From assembly GCA_001769035.1 (NCBI GenBank), contig MENF01000161.1:1-55994 (forward strand): DNA of 55,994 nt, given 5' to 3'. The position numbers were made by a program, and so were the translations under genes. Source of the DNA: Bacteroidetes bacterium GWA2_32_17. GTDB taxonomy: Bacteria; Bacteroidota; Bacteroidia; Bacteroidales; GWA2-32-17. Shown one piece after another: positions 8,780 to 18,082 of the stretch (position 1 is the first letter of the stretch; each line of letters opens with the position of its first letter). The notes under the pieces were generated by a model. That model saw only the letters and a program-made list of their open reading frames with translations, searched no databases and was not told the origin of the DNA.

Positions 8780-11560
8780 ATGGCAAAAACTACAAAAAAA
8801 ACATTATCAAAAACAAAAGAAAATAAATATGTTTACTTCTTTGGCGGTGGAAAAGCAGATGGCAAAGCCGACATGAAAAATCTTTTAGGCGGAAAAGGTG
8901 CAAATTTAGCCGAAATGGTTAACATTGGATTACCTGTTCCTGCTGGTTTTACAATTACTACCGAAGTTTGTACAGCTTATTACGAAAACAATAAAAAGTA
9001 TCCAAAAGAATTAATTTCGCAAGTTGAAATAGCACATCAAAAAGTTGAAAAATTAATGGGAATGACATTTGGCGACAAAAACAATCCACTGCTTGTTTCG
9101 GTTCGTTCTGGTGCCAGAAGTTCAATGCCTGGAATGATGGACACTGTATTAAATGTAGGACTAAACGATATAACACGCGAAGGACTAATTAAAAAAACTA
9201 AAAACCCACGTTTTGTTTACGACTCACAACGTCGTCTTATTCAAATGTATGCAGACGTTGTTATGGAAAAAGCAGCAGGAATTGAACCTGCCGAAAGTAA
9301 AGGTGTTCGCCAACAATTAGAACATGAAATGTCGGCAATGATGAAAAAGAAAAAAGTTGATAGTGAAACTAAACTTTCAGCCGAAGATTTAAAAGAGCTT
9401 ATTGTTATCTATAAAAAGAAAGTACAAGAAGTTTTGGGAAAACCTTTTCCTGAAGATGTTAAAGACCAATTGTGGGGTGCAATTGCTGCAGTATTCCAAA
9501 GTTGGAATGGCAGAAGAGCAATTTCTTATCGTAAAATTGAAGGAATTCCAGATTCATGGGGAACAGCAGTTAGTGTTCAATCAATGGTTTTTGGAAATAT
9601 GGGCGAATCTTCAGCTACTGGTGTAGCTTTTACAAGAAATCCAGCTACCGGCGAAAATTATTTTTACGGCGAATGGCTCGCTAATGCACAAGGAGAAGAT
9701 GTTGTTGCCGGTATTCGCACTCCAAACCCAATTAACGAAGTTGGAAAAACGGACCACACAAAACATTTAGTTTCTTTAGAAAAAGGAATGCCAAAAGTTT
9801 ATAAAGATTTGAATAACATTCAGCAAAATCTCGAGAAACATTACCGCGATATGCTTGATATTGAATTTACAATTCAAGATGGAAATCTTTATATGTTACA
9901 GTGCAGGGTTGGAAAACGAAACGGACCGGCAGCAGTTAAAATGGCTTTAGACATGTACAAAGAAAAAAGAATTACCAAACAAGAAGTTGTTACACGTGTT
10001 ACACCATCGCAATTAGACGAATTACTTCACCCGATTATTGACCCTAAAGCCGAAAAAACTGCAAAAGTAATTGGCAAGGGATTACCAGCGGGGCCTGGTG
10101 GTGCAACTGGTAAAGTTGTTTTCAATTCAGTTGACGCAGTAGCTTGGACAAAAAAAGGCGAAAAAGTAATATTAGTAAGAGAAGAAACAAATCCCGAAGA
10201 TATTGACGGAATGAGAGCCGCAGAAGCAATTCTTACAGAAAGAGGAGGGATGACAAGTCATGCCGCATTAGTTGCACGTGGTTGGGGTAAATGCTGTATT
10301 GTTGGTGCAGGAAATATTTCGATTGATGTTAAAAACAAAACTGTAATTGCTTCAAACGGAACAAAATTAAAAGAAGGAGATTGGATTACTCTAAACGGCT
10401 CAAAAGGTATTGCATATATTGGACAATTACCAATGATAAAAGCTGCCGAAGAAAATAAAGACTTTACAGCTTTTATGAAAATTTGCGACGAAGTACGCAC
10501 CCTTAAAATCAGAACAAATGCCGAAACTCCAGAAGATGCAGCAAAAGCCCGTGCATTTGGTGCCGAAGGAATAGGACTATTTAGAACCGAACACATGTTT
10601 TATGGTAAAAATTCAGACAAACCATTATTCTTACTTCGTAAAATGATAGTTTCGAAAACTGAAAAGGAAAGAAGAGCAGCCCTTAATGAACTTTTTCCCT
10701 TTGTTAAAGATGATATTAAAGCTACTCTAATTGCAATGGATAGTTATCCTGTAACATTTCGCACATTAGATCCACCACTTCATGAATTTGTTCCAAAAAA
10801 CCCTGCCGGATGTGCAAAATTAGCAAAGAGTTTAAAAATATCGGAAAAAGAATTTAACGAAAGAGCAAACGCATTACACGAAAACAATCCAATGATGGGA
10901 CATCGTGGAGTTCGTTTAGGAATAACATATCCGGAAATTACCGAAATGCAGGTTAGAGCAATTTTTGAAGCAACCGTTGAATTAATTAAAGCTAAAAAAC
11001 ACCCGTTCCCGGAAATAATGATTCCTGTAACTTGCGTTTTCACTGAATTAAAACACCAGTACGAACTTATAACAAAAATTTACAACGAAGTTTGCAAAAA
11101 ATTTAAAGTAAAAGAAATTCCACATTTAATAGGTACAATGATTGAAATTCCAAGAGCTGCATTAACTGCTGATAAAATTGCCGAGTATGCACATTTTTTC
11201 TCATTTGGAACAAATGACTTAACACAAATGACTTATGGTTTTTCGCGCGATGATATAGCCGGATTTCTACCAGAATACATAGAAAAGAAAATTTTACCAA
11301 TTGACCCTTTTCAGCAGATTGACCGCGATAGCGTTGGCGAACTGATGAAAATAGCTTGCGAAAAAGGTCGCTCAACTCGTAAAGATATTAAACTTGGAAT
11401 TTGTGGCGAACATGGTGGTGAACCTAATTCTATTGAGTTCTGTCATAATTTAGGATTAAGCTATGTAAGCTGTTCTCCTTTTAGAGTTCCAATTGCACGT
11501 CTTGCAGCAGCACAAGCGGCAGTTAAATTTCCTAAAAAGAAAAAACAATTAAAAAAATAA
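8780..11560 (+). CDS. ppdK: Pyruvate, phosphate dikinase
   Basis: The 926-residue product interconverts pyruvate, ATP and phosphate with phosphoenolpyruvate, AMP and diphosphate. The N-terminal ATP-grasp domain begins with LLGGKGANLAEM and VPAGFTIT. The central phosphohistidine domain has GGMTSHAALVARG with His494 as the swivelling phospho-carrier. The C-terminal PEP/pyruvate barrel carries GIGLFRTEHMF, GTNDLTQM and GICGEHGGEP. The length is slightly above the usual 870-890 because of a lysine- and threonine-rich N-terminus and a basic tail. It is monocistronic, with a strong hairpin terminator 20 bases downstream. A PPi-linked gluconeogenic or glycolytic role is expected. Confidence 0.97.
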   Translation: MAKTTKKTLSKTKENKYVYFFGGGKADGKADMKNLLGGKGANLAEMVNIGLPVPAGFTITTEVCTAYYENNKKYPKELISQVEIAHQKVEKLMGMTFGDKNNPLLVSVRSGARSSMPGMMDTVLNVGLNDITREGLIKKTKNPRFVYDSQRRLIQMYADVVMEKAAGIEPAESKGVRQQLEHEMSAMMKKKKVDSETKLSAEDLKELIVIYKKKVQEVLGKPFPEDVKDQLWGAIAAVFQSWNGRRAISYRKIEGIPDSWGTAVSVQSMVFGNMGESSATGVAFTRNPATGENYFYGEWLANAQGEDVVAGIRTPNPINEVGKTDHTKHLVSLEKGMPKVYKDLNNIQQNLEKHYRDMLDIEFTIQDGNLYMLQCRVGKRNGPAAVKMALDMYKEKRITKQEVVTRVTPSQLDELLHPIIDPKAEKTAKVIGKGLPAGPGGATGKVVFNSVDAVAWTKKGEKVILVREETNPEDIDGMRAAEAILTERGGMTSHAALVARGWGKCCIVGAGNISIDVKNKTVIASNGTKLKEGDWITLNGSKGIAYIGQLPMIKAAEENKDFTAFMKICDEVRTLKIRTNAETPEDAAKARAFGAEGIGLFRTEHMFYGKNSDKPLFLLRKMIVSKTEKERRAALNELFPFVKDDIKATLIAMDSYPVTFRTLDPPLHEFVPKNPAGCAKLAKSLKISEKEFNERANALHENNPMMGHRGVRLGITYPEITEMQVRAIFEATVELIKAKKHPFPEIMIPVTCVFTELKHQYELITKIYNEVCKKFKVKEIPHLIGTMIEIPRAALTADKIAEYAHFFSFGTNDLTQMTYGFSRDDIAGFLPEYIEKKILPIDPFQQIDRDSVGELMKIACEKGRSTRKDIKLGICGEHGGEPNSIEFCHNLGLSYVSCSPFRVPIARLAAAQAAVKFPKKKKQLKK

Positions 11561-11577
11561 TTGATAAAAAAGTATTA

Positions 11578-11618
11578 AAAAAAACCCACCATCAAAAATT
11601 TGATGGTGGGTTTTTTAT
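11578..11618. terminator. Bidirectional intrinsic terminator
   Basis: AAAACCCACCATCA and TGATGGTGGGTTTT form a stem of about 14 bp around a short AT loop, with an A-run on the left and a T-run on the right. It can end ppdK on the plus strand and the ompH operon on the minus strand, which converge here. Confidence 0.9.
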
Positions 11619-11673
11619 GATTATGTAGTTCGTTATTAAACCAATAACCAGAAACTATAAACCAGAAACTAAA

Positions 11674-12189
11674 TTATTTTATTCCCAATTTTGTTTTTAC
11701 TAATGAAATTATATCATCAGCATCTTTTGGCCAATACAAAAGCGTACCGGTACCAGTATCAAAAACATAAGTATAACCATTTTCTTTTGATACATCTTCG
11801 ATAGCTTTTTTTGCTTTCTCAATAATTGGTTTTAACAATTCCGATTCTTTTTTTTGTAGTTCCTGCTGTGCATTTGTTTGAAAAGTTTGAATACGCTGTT
11901 GCATGGCTGTTAACTCTTCTTCCTTTGTTTTTTTAACAACATCAGTTAAAGTAGCTTGATTTGCCTGATAATCGGTATATTTTTTTTCGAGTTCATCTTG
12001 CATTGCTACTAACTGATCTTCTAATTGTTTAGAATAATCCTGTAAAGTTTTTTGAGCAACATCTCTTTCTGGCATCAAAGCAAATAAGTCGTTTGAATTT
12101 AAATGTCCAAACTTTAATTTAGCTTGCGAAAAGCCCGAAGCACTATAAAGAAAAAGTGCAATTAATACTGTTAATCCTAATTTTTTCAT
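11674..12189 (-). CDS. OmpH/Skp-family periplasmic chaperone (distal copy)
   Basis: The 171-residue product has a signal peptide (about residues 1-22, ending SGFSQA) followed by KLKFGHLNSNDLFALMPE, the typical Skp strand. A long charged coiled coil at about 45-125 and a C-terminal strand YTYVFDTGTGTLLYW follow. Skp/OmpH proteins form tentacled trimers that carry unfolded outer-membrane proteins to BamA. It is the second of two Skp genes downstream of bamA, separated from its sister by a 576-bp repeat-filled gap and preceded by its own -7-like box. Confidence 0.92.
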   Translation of the reverse strand: MKKLGLTVLIALFLYSASGFSQAKLKFGHLNSNDLFALMPERDVAQKTLQDYSKQLEDQLVAMQDELEKKYTDYQANQATLTDVVKKTKEEELTAMQQRIQTFQTNAQQELQKKESELLKPIIEKAKKAIEDVSKENGYTYVFDTGTGTLLYWPKDADDIISLVKTKLGIK

Positions 12190-12221
12190 AATTATAAATT
12201 ATTATTATTTTAATTTTTGTG

Positions 12222-12229
12222 CAAATATA
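12222..12229 (-). promoter_or_regulatory. Candidate -7 promoter box for distal ompH gene
   Basis: The minus strand reads TATATTTG, matching TAnnTTTG, 33 bases before the ATG of the ompH-like gene. No convincing -33 TTTG is visible at the usual spacing. Confidence 0.4.
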
Positions 12230-12344
12230 TAAATTAATTTGAAATTACTCTGCAGAAAAAAAATTGCCACGAATTTACTCACTTTTTTTTTATTTTATCA
12301 GTGTTCGTGAAATCGCTTCGCTAAGTTCACGAATTTGTTTTTTT

Positions 12345-12687
12345 GTAACTAATCAGAGTCAAAGTTAATTTGATTTTTTATTTAACATACAAGTTCTTCT
12401 CTCAAATATTATGTCACGCAAAGCTCGCAATGCCCGCAAAGTTTTATGCCCGCAAAGTTAAAAAAAATCATTAATGATTTTTTTCATTGCGTGCTTACAG
12501 CGTGTTTACTATTCAAACCATAAAATCTCATAGTCATTTTTTCTTTTTACTTATTATAATTTTCTATATTAACCCTGTTGGATACCAATTTTTATTTTCA
12601 TACCACATTTCTATAGGAATTATATAACGGGGTGAATTTCGAACTTTGCGACTTTGCGTGACAATTTTTACGCATACTGATAGTTAC
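12345..12687. mobile_element. MITE-like element, GTAACTA family, copy 2
   Basis: The left end GTAACTAATCAGAGTCAAAG is identical to that of copy 1 at 6976. The right end CATACTGATAGTTAC matches the right end of copy 1. The interior shares the ACGCAAAG/CTCGCAAT repeats, an AT palindrome near 12461-12485 and a right-hand CTTTGCGTGACAA. G followed by seven T's flanks both ends, which may be a target duplication but is low complexity. It separates the two ompH genes. The bases 12268-12337 to its left carry a separate CACGAATT-type inverted repeat. Confidence 0.65.
12360..12367 (-). promoter_or_regulatory. Outward-facing -7 box in repeat element, toward ompH
   Basis: TAACTTTG on the minus strand lies at the same element position as in the copies at 6991 and 22075. 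It points toward the ompH gene that starts 171 bases downstream. Confidence 0.35.
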
Positions 12688-12765
12688 GTTTTTTTTTAAT
12701 TTTTAATTCGTGAAATTAGTAACACTTTCTTTATGATTGGTACTTAGTGCTTATGAATAGTTACA

Positions 12766-13287
12766 TTAATTTTTATAACCCAACTTTTTTAAAACTTCAT
12801 CACTTTTATCGAGTTTTGGGTCGGTATAAAGCATATTTAAACTTCCTGCTGTATCAAAAATTATCGCATAATTTCCTTCACTTGCAATATCTTTAACTGC
12901 ATTAAACACTTCATCCTGAATTGGTTTTACAAGTTCCTGACGTTTTTTATACAAATCGCCTTCTTTACCAAAATATTTTTTCTGAAGGTCTTTTGCTTCT
13001 TTTTCTTTAGCAACAATATCGTTTTCTCGTTTATTCCTCATTTCTTCTGTTAAAAGAACTTTTTCGGCTTGAAAATCTTTATACATCTTATCTATTTGTG
13101 TATAAATTGTCTCAATTTCTTTTTGCCAGTCAACCGATATTTTATCTAACTGAGCTTGTGCTGCCTGATACGATGGTATATTTTTTAAAATATAATCAGT
13201 ATCAACATAACCTAATTTTTGCGACTGTGCAATGGAAGCATATATTCCTAATGTGCTTACCATAATAATTAAAAAAAACTTTTTCAT
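12766..13287 (-). CDS. OmpH/Skp-family periplasmic chaperone (bamA-proximal copy)
   Basis: The 173-residue product has a signal peptide (about residues 1-20, ending SIAQ), then QKLGYVDTDYILKNIPSYQ, the usual OmpH opening. A long Lys/Glu-rich coiled coil follows at about 40-125, then a terminal strand NYAIIFDTAGSLNMLYTD. It should chaperone outer-membrane proteins in the periplasm. It lies 29 bases downstream of bamA, the common Bacteroidota order, so it is probably co-transcribed with bamA. A start three codons upstream (13296) is possible; the MKK start gives the cleaner signal peptide. Confidence 0.93.
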   Translation of the reverse strand: MKKFFLIIMVSTLGIYASIAQSQKLGYVDTDYILKNIPSYQAAQAQLDKISVDWQKEIETIYTQIDKMYKDFQAEKVLLTEEMRNKRENDIVAKEKEAKDLQKKYFGKEGDLYKKRQELVKPIQDEVFNAVKDIASEGNYAIIFDTAGSLNMLYTDPKLDKSDEVLKKLGYKN

Positions 13288-13316
13288 AATTGACATATTT
13301 TATTAGTTAATATTAT

Positions 13317-15869
13317 TTAAAAATTTTGTCCGATAATAAAATGAAACTGACTTTTGTTTTCACCTGGTCTTGCAGCTTCGTCAAAACCATAACCCCAATC
13401 AACGCCCAATTTACCAAACATAGGCAAAAAAATTCTAATTCCAACTCCTGCTGAGCGTTTAACATCAAAAGGTTTAAATTCTTCGAACTTATTCCAGCTA
13501 TTTCCACCTTCGGCAAATGTAAGTAAATATAATGTAGCATTTGGGTTTAATGATAAAGGATAACGAACTTCGAATGAAAATTTATCATAAATATTACCTC
13601 CGTTAAGCGGCGATATTGAACCATTGCCATAACCACGTAGTGATATTGTTTCTTTTCCGTACAAATTATATGATACTAATCCATCGCCTCCCATATTATA
13701 TCCTTCAAAAGGTGAAGGTCCGTAATCTTTATTATAAATTCCTAAAAACCCAAATTCAACTTTTGTACTTAATACCAAATCTCCTGCCAATTTTGTAATA
13801 TAATTTGAATTAAATGTCCATTTATGATATTCAATCCATTTATACTTCTCTTTATCAGTCATATTTATATAATCTCTTCCGCTTAACAACGAGTAGGGAG
13901 GAGTTAACTGTAAAGATAAAGATACTAAAGAACCTTTACGAGGATAAATAGGCTGGTCAATTGAGCTTCTATTAAAAGTTGTTCTAAAGCTAATATTTCG
14001 TGAATTACCATCGGAGAAAGAGAATAAAGAGCCGTAACTATAATTTTTAAGTATATAGTTTTGAAAACTAAGTTCGTTGAATAGTGAAAAATAGTCATCG
14101 GGCCATTTTAATCGTCTTCCAAACCCTATAGAAACACCAAAAATATCCATAGCTTGTCGTTTATCATCACTTTTTTTTAAACCATTAGATTGAACAGTAT
14201 AATAAGTAGATAATGATAAAGAATGTGGTTTTTTTCCGCCTAACCATGGTTCAACAAAAGATGCAGAATATGCCTGATAATAAATTCCATTTGTTTGTGC
14301 TCTAACGCTTAACCGTTGTCCATCACCCGAAGGAAGTGGTTGCCATGCTTCTTTTTTAAAAAAGTTTTTTGCACTAAAATTATTAAAAGTTACTCCAAGT
14401 GTACCAACAACCATTCTTGCTCCCCAGCCACCCGAAAGTTCAATCTGGTCGGATGGTTTTTCTTCAACAACATACTCAATATCAACAGTACCATCAGAAG
14501 GATTAGGTGAAGGTTTTACGTCCATTTTTTCAGGGTCAAAATAACCTAAAGTTGCCAATTCACGCTGTGTACGTATAATGTCGGCTCTGCTAAATAATTC
14601 ACCAGGTTTTGTAAAAATTTCGCGACGAATAACATGTTCATTGGTTTTTGTATTGCCTGTAATAGTAATTCTGTTAATTGTAGCTTGTTTCCCTTCGTAA
14701 ACTCGTAACTCTAAATCTATAGAATCGTTAATTATTTGTGTTTCTACTGGAGTAATAGAAAAAAACAAGTAACCATTATCAAGATATAACGAACTTAAAC
14801 TGTTTTGGTCAACAAATAATCTTTGTTCGAGTATTGATTGGTCGTAAATATCACCACTTTTAATTCCTAAAAACTGGGTTAAAGTATCAGAATTGTACTT
14901 AGTATTACCAACCCATGTAATATTTCTAAAATAATATTTAGTTCCATGTTCTAACCAAATTTTAACACCTAAAGTTTTTCTTCCAGTAGTGTAAACAGAG
15001 TCTTTAGTAATAACGGCATCTCTATAACCATGTTCGTTAAGTTTATCAATAACTTTTTTCTTATCATCCTGGTATTTAGCTTCAATATATCTTGAGTTTT
15101 TAAATAAACGATACCAATGTTTAATTTTTGTGTCTTTCATTGCAGAACGTAACTTAACATTACCGGAAGTTTTAAAAAACAAAAATTTATTTTTTTTAAG
15201 TGATGTGTTTTCGTTATTTGCTAATTTTTTTTCTTTAACAATATCGCTGCCTATTATTTGAATGTTACTGATTTTTACTCTATCATTCTTTGTTATATCA
15301 ATGTACAATATTACATGATTTGCTATTGTAGTGTCGTCTTTTTGCTTTATGTTAACTAGAGTATTATAAAAACCTTTTTCGATATAAAAATTTCTGATAA
15401 TGTTTTTAGCATTAAGTAATATGTTATCATTTACCTGATTGCCTTTTACAAGTTTTATTTTTTCGCGTAAATCGTCAGCATCACTTTTTGATATTCCGGT
15501 AAATGAAAATTTACTTAACCGTGGTTTTTCCTGAAGATAAATTTCAAGAAAAACTGTTTTATTTACAATCTTTGCAATATCAATTTTTATTTCAGAAAAA
15601 AGTCCCTGGTCCCAAAGTTTTTTAACTGCATTTGTTACTTCTTCGCCCGGAACATTGATAGTATCACCAACTTGCAAACCAGTTATATTAATTAGTATGC
15701 TTTCGTCTAAATATTTTAACCCGCTTATAGTTATTCCACCAAGTTCGTATGTTTTTGGTAACTTATAATCAATGCTAATACTATCTGAAAAAGCAATTTG
15801 CCCGAAAGTGATTTTATTAGTAAAAAATAAACTTATAAAAAAAATTATATATATATAAATTTTTACCAT
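13317..15869 (-). CDS. bamA: Outer-membrane protein assembly factor BamA (Omp85)
   Basis: The 850-residue product has a signal peptide (first 24 residues), then a set of POTRA domains to about residue 480. Clear POTRA boundaries are seen at GGITISGLKYLDES, LSKFSFTGISKSDADD, VKISNIQIIGSDIV, YFRNITWVGNTKYNSD and INRITITGNTKTNEHV. A 16-strand barrel follows, ending in an aromatic residue (IIGQNF), with the lid-loop type segment GVGIRIFLPMFGKLGVDWGYG near the C-terminus. BamA folds and inserts beta-barrel proteins into the outer membrane. It follows uppS by 2 bases and precedes ompH, the conserved Bacteroidota arrangement. Confidence 0.96.
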   Translation of the reverse strand: MVKIYIYIIFFISLFFTNKITFGQIAFSDSISIDYKLPKTYELGGITISGLKYLDESILINITGLQVGDTINVPGEEVTNAVKKLWDQGLFSEIKIDIAKIVNKTVFLEIYLQEKPRLSKFSFTGISKSDADDLREKIKLVKGNQVNDNILLNAKNIIRNFYIEKGFYNTLVNIKQKDDTTIANHVILYIDITKNDRVKISNIQIIGSDIVKEKKLANNENTSLKKNKFLFFKTSGNVKLRSAMKDTKIKHWYRLFKNSRYIEAKYQDDKKKVIDKLNEHGYRDAVITKDSVYTTGRKTLGVKIWLEHGTKYYFRNITWVGNTKYNSDTLTQFLGIKSGDIYDQSILEQRLFVDQNSLSSLYLDNGYLFFSITPVETQIINDSIDLELRVYEGKQATINRITITGNTKTNEHVIRREIFTKPGELFSRADIIRTQRELATLGYFDPEKMDVKPSPNPSDGTVDIEYVVEEKPSDQIELSGGWGARMVVGTLGVTFNNFSAKNFFKKEAWQPLPSGDGQRLSVRAQTNGIYYQAYSASFVEPWLGGKKPHSLSLSTYYTVQSNGLKKSDDKRQAMDIFGVSIGFGRRLKWPDDYFSLFNELSFQNYILKNYSYGSLFSFSDGNSRNISFRTTFNRSSIDQPIYPRKGSLVSLSLQLTPPYSLLSGRDYINMTDKEKYKWIEYHKWTFNSNYITKLAGDLVLSTKVEFGFLGIYNKDYGPSPFEGYNMGGDGLVSYNLYGKETISLRGYGNGSISPLNGGNIYDKFSFEVRYPLSLNPNATLYLLTFAEGGNSWNKFEEFKPFDVKRSAGVGIRIFLPMFGKLGVDWGYGFDEAARPGENKSQFHFIIGQNF

Positions 15870-15871
15870 TG

Positions 15872-16621
15872 TTACTGTTGATTTTTAATTTGCTCACTAA
15901 TTAATCCAAACCGTCTTTCTCTTTTTTGATAATCGTTAATTGCTTTATAAAAATCTTCTTTAGTAAAATCGGGCCAAAGTGTATCGGTAAAATACAATTC
16001 GGTGTATGCTAATTGATAAAGTAAAAAATTACTGATTCTATATTCGCCACTTGTACGAATTAATAGTTCCGGGTCGGGAATTTCGCTTGTTGTAAGATAT
16101 TTATTAAAAGTAATTTCATCAATTTCATCGGGATTTAAAATATTATTTTTAACATCTTTTGCAATGTTTTTAACAGCATTATTTATTTCCCAACGTGAAC
16201 TATAGCTAAGTGCTAAAACTAAAGTAAGTCCGGTATTTTTTGATGTAATATCAATAGTTTTCTGTAATTCTTTTCTAACATTATTTGGTAATTGTAAAAT
16301 GTTACCAATTGCAAGAAGTCTGATATTGTTTTTAGTTAAAGTGTTAAGTTCTTTGTGAATTGTAGAAATCAACAAACCCATAAGTGCATCAACTTCAACT
16401 TTGGGGCGATTCCAATTCTCTGTAGAAAATGCATAAAGTGTTAAATATTTAATTCCTAATTCAGCCGATGCTTCAACTACATCAGTTACAGCTTTAACTC
16501 CGTTTTGATGCCCAAAAATACGGATACCGCCTTTCTTTTTAGCCCATCTGCCATTGCCATCCATAATAATAGCAACGTGGCGTGGTAATTTTTTTATATC
16601 TATATGTTCTTTGTAATTCAT
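15872..16621 (-). CDS. uppS: Isoprenyl transferase (undecaprenyl diphosphate synthase)
   Basis: The 249-residue product condenses isopentenyl diphosphate onto farnesyl diphosphate to make the C55 lipid carrier for cell-wall and polysaccharide synthesis. The catalytic motif IIMDGNGRWAKKKG has the metal-binding Asp at residue 21. YLTLYAFSTENWNRP, RTSGEYRISNFLLYQ and the late ELYFTDTLWPDF complete the cis-prenyltransferase signature. Length is normal. The start codon abuts the stop of the DUF6089 gene upstream, indicating a tightly packed operon. Confidence 0.96.
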   Translation of the reverse strand: MNYKEHIDIKKLPRHVAIIMDGNGRWAKKKGGIRIFGHQNGVKAVTDVVEASAELGIKYLTLYAFSTENWNRPKVEVDALMGLLISTIHKELNTLTKNNIRLLAIGNILQLPNNVRKELQKTIDITSKNTGLTLVLALSYSSRWEINNAVKNIAKDVKNNILNPDEIDEITFNKYLTTSEIPDPELLIRTSGEYRISNFLLYQLAYTELYFTDTLWPDFTKEDFYKAINDYQKRERRFGLISEQIKNQQ

Positions 16622-17317
16622 TTAATGGTATGCGTTGCAAGGGACACCAGATGATTTAAATTGATAAGTAACAAATAATCCGAAAAACGAATACCAATCG
16701 CGCTGATGAAAATACCCGGTTTGTTTATCAAGCAAGTAGCTATTTTCTACAGAAGTTGTAGGCATATTCCTGTACCACACAACTCTATCAATACCATCTG
16801 TAAATGTTTTTCTGAAAGTCCATTCAATACCCATTCCAATACGTGGCATAAAATTAAATTTGAAACCAACACCAAAAGGAATAGCGGGCTGATATGGTTG
16901 TAGAGCATAAGGAGCTATAAAAAAAGTTCCTCCAATATTAACATAAGGAGTAAAATTATTTTTTTTATCGCCAATTCTATAAGGCAAAAAGTTTAATTCA
17001 ATTTGACCAGTTGTTTCAACAACAGGAGTATTAAAAGAAAATTTTCTATATTGCTGGTATTTATATTTAAAATCTAAATCATCGCCCGAAAGCCCACCGC
17101 CATAAATGCTGGCTCTTAAAGCCCATCGGGAATTCAAATTATATCTCATTAATCCGCCATAAGCATAGTGAGCATAATAAAATTGTTGGGAGGCATTTAA
17201 ATCGCCTAAATAATAAGAAGTTCCGCCAAACAAACCAAAATCAAGGTTTTTTTGAGCAGTTACAGTATAAACTGAACCGAACAAAGCACAAATAATAATT
17301 GTTCGTTTAACTAACAT
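16622..17317 (-). CDS. porG: DUF6089/PorG-like outer-membrane protein (uppS-adjacent)
   Basis: The 231-residue product has a signal peptide (about residues 1-21, ending VTAQ) and a small beta-barrel pattern of alternating strands. DFGLFGGTSYYLGDLN near the N-terminus is typical of DUF6089. PorG, the T9SS outer-membrane component that contacts the PorK/PorN ring in Porphyromonas, belongs to this family and is also encoded beside uppS and bamA; position and size make this the best PorG candidate here. Two more distant paralogues lie directly upstream. The T9SS role is inferred from family and context. Confidence 0.72.
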   Translation of the reverse strand: MLVKRTIIICALFGSVYTVTAQKNLDFGLFGGTSYYLGDLNASQQFYYAHYAYGGLMRYNLNSRWALRASIYGGGLSGDDLDFKYKYQQYRKFSFNTPVVETTGQIELNFLPYRIGDKKNNFTPYVNIGGTFFIAPYALQPYQPAIPFGVGFKFNFMPRIGMGIEWTFRKTFTDGIDRVVWYRNMPTTSVENSYLLDKQTGYFHQRDWYSFFGLFVTYQFKSSGVPCNAYH

Positions 17318-17333
17318 AATATTTCTAAAATAA

Positions 17334-18080
17334 TTAGAATTTTGGTAAACCGCTTCGTGCGGTCTTTAATTTATAAGTAACGTTAATTGTTAAAAAAGCG
17401 TATGAATCTCTTGCTTTAGAATGTGTATCTGAATGTCCGTCGAGGTAATCAGTTGTGGTATAACGTTGTCCAAATTCAAAACCTAATGTTGTTCTTCTGT
17501 TCATTGCGTATTTAAAGCCCAGTCCAATAGGAAAAACCATATTAAAACGATGAAATGGCTGATTTTTGTTTGATTTTACAATGTGATTTATTTTTGGGTT
17601 AAATAAAACACCACCAAAACCTAAAAAGACATAAGTATTTACATAAGTAAATTTAAAACGCTGAATATTTCGGAAAGTATATCTTGTTCCTAATCTTTCT
17701 TTTAATATAGAATATTCGAATTGCAAACTTGGTTCAAATAACCCTGAAGAAAAAGTAACATTTCTATTAGCGCGACCGGGAGCTTCGGTAAAAATATCAC
17801 TTCCATAAATACGTCCATAAATAAGATTAAGCTTTAAAGCCATTTTTTCCTGAACTTTATATCTAATGCCCGCAACTATGTGATAACGAGTTGCTTTCAT
17901 ATCTATATCGCTCATAAAATGAGTACCATCTTTATTTGCACCACCAAGGTCTCCGAAGAAATTAGATGGTCCAATGCCTCCGAGTACTTCGTATCTTGTA
18001 CGTTTCCATCGCTGAGCATTTGTAATAACAGGCATTAAAACAATAAGCAATAGAAAAATATATAATATTTTAAATTTCAT
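17334..18080 (-). CDS. PorG-like outer-membrane beta-barrel paralogue (middle)
   Basis: The 248-residue product has a signal peptide (about 1-22, ending TNAQ), followed by RWKRTRYEVLGGIGPSNFFG, nearly the same opening as the 18083-18985 product. Alternating strands are consistent with a small outer-membrane barrel; the C-terminus is ARSGLPKF. It lies 16 bases before the uppS-adjacent gene and 2 bases after the next paralogue. It could be a T9SS accessory barrel; no specific function is established. Confidence 0.65.
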   Translation of the reverse strand: MKFKILYIFLLLIVLMPVITNAQRWKRTRYEVLGGIGPSNFFGDLGGANKDGTHFMSDIDMKATRYHIVAGIRYKVQEKMALKLNLIYGRIYGSDIFTEAPGRANRNVTFSSGLFEPSLQFEYSILKERLGTRYTFRNIQRFKFTYVNTYVFLGFGGVLFNPKINHIVKSNKNQPFHRFNMVFPIGLGFKYAMNRRTTLGFEFGQRYTTTDYLDGHSDTHSKARDSYAFLTINVTYKLKTARSGLPKF

Positions 18081-18082
18081 TA

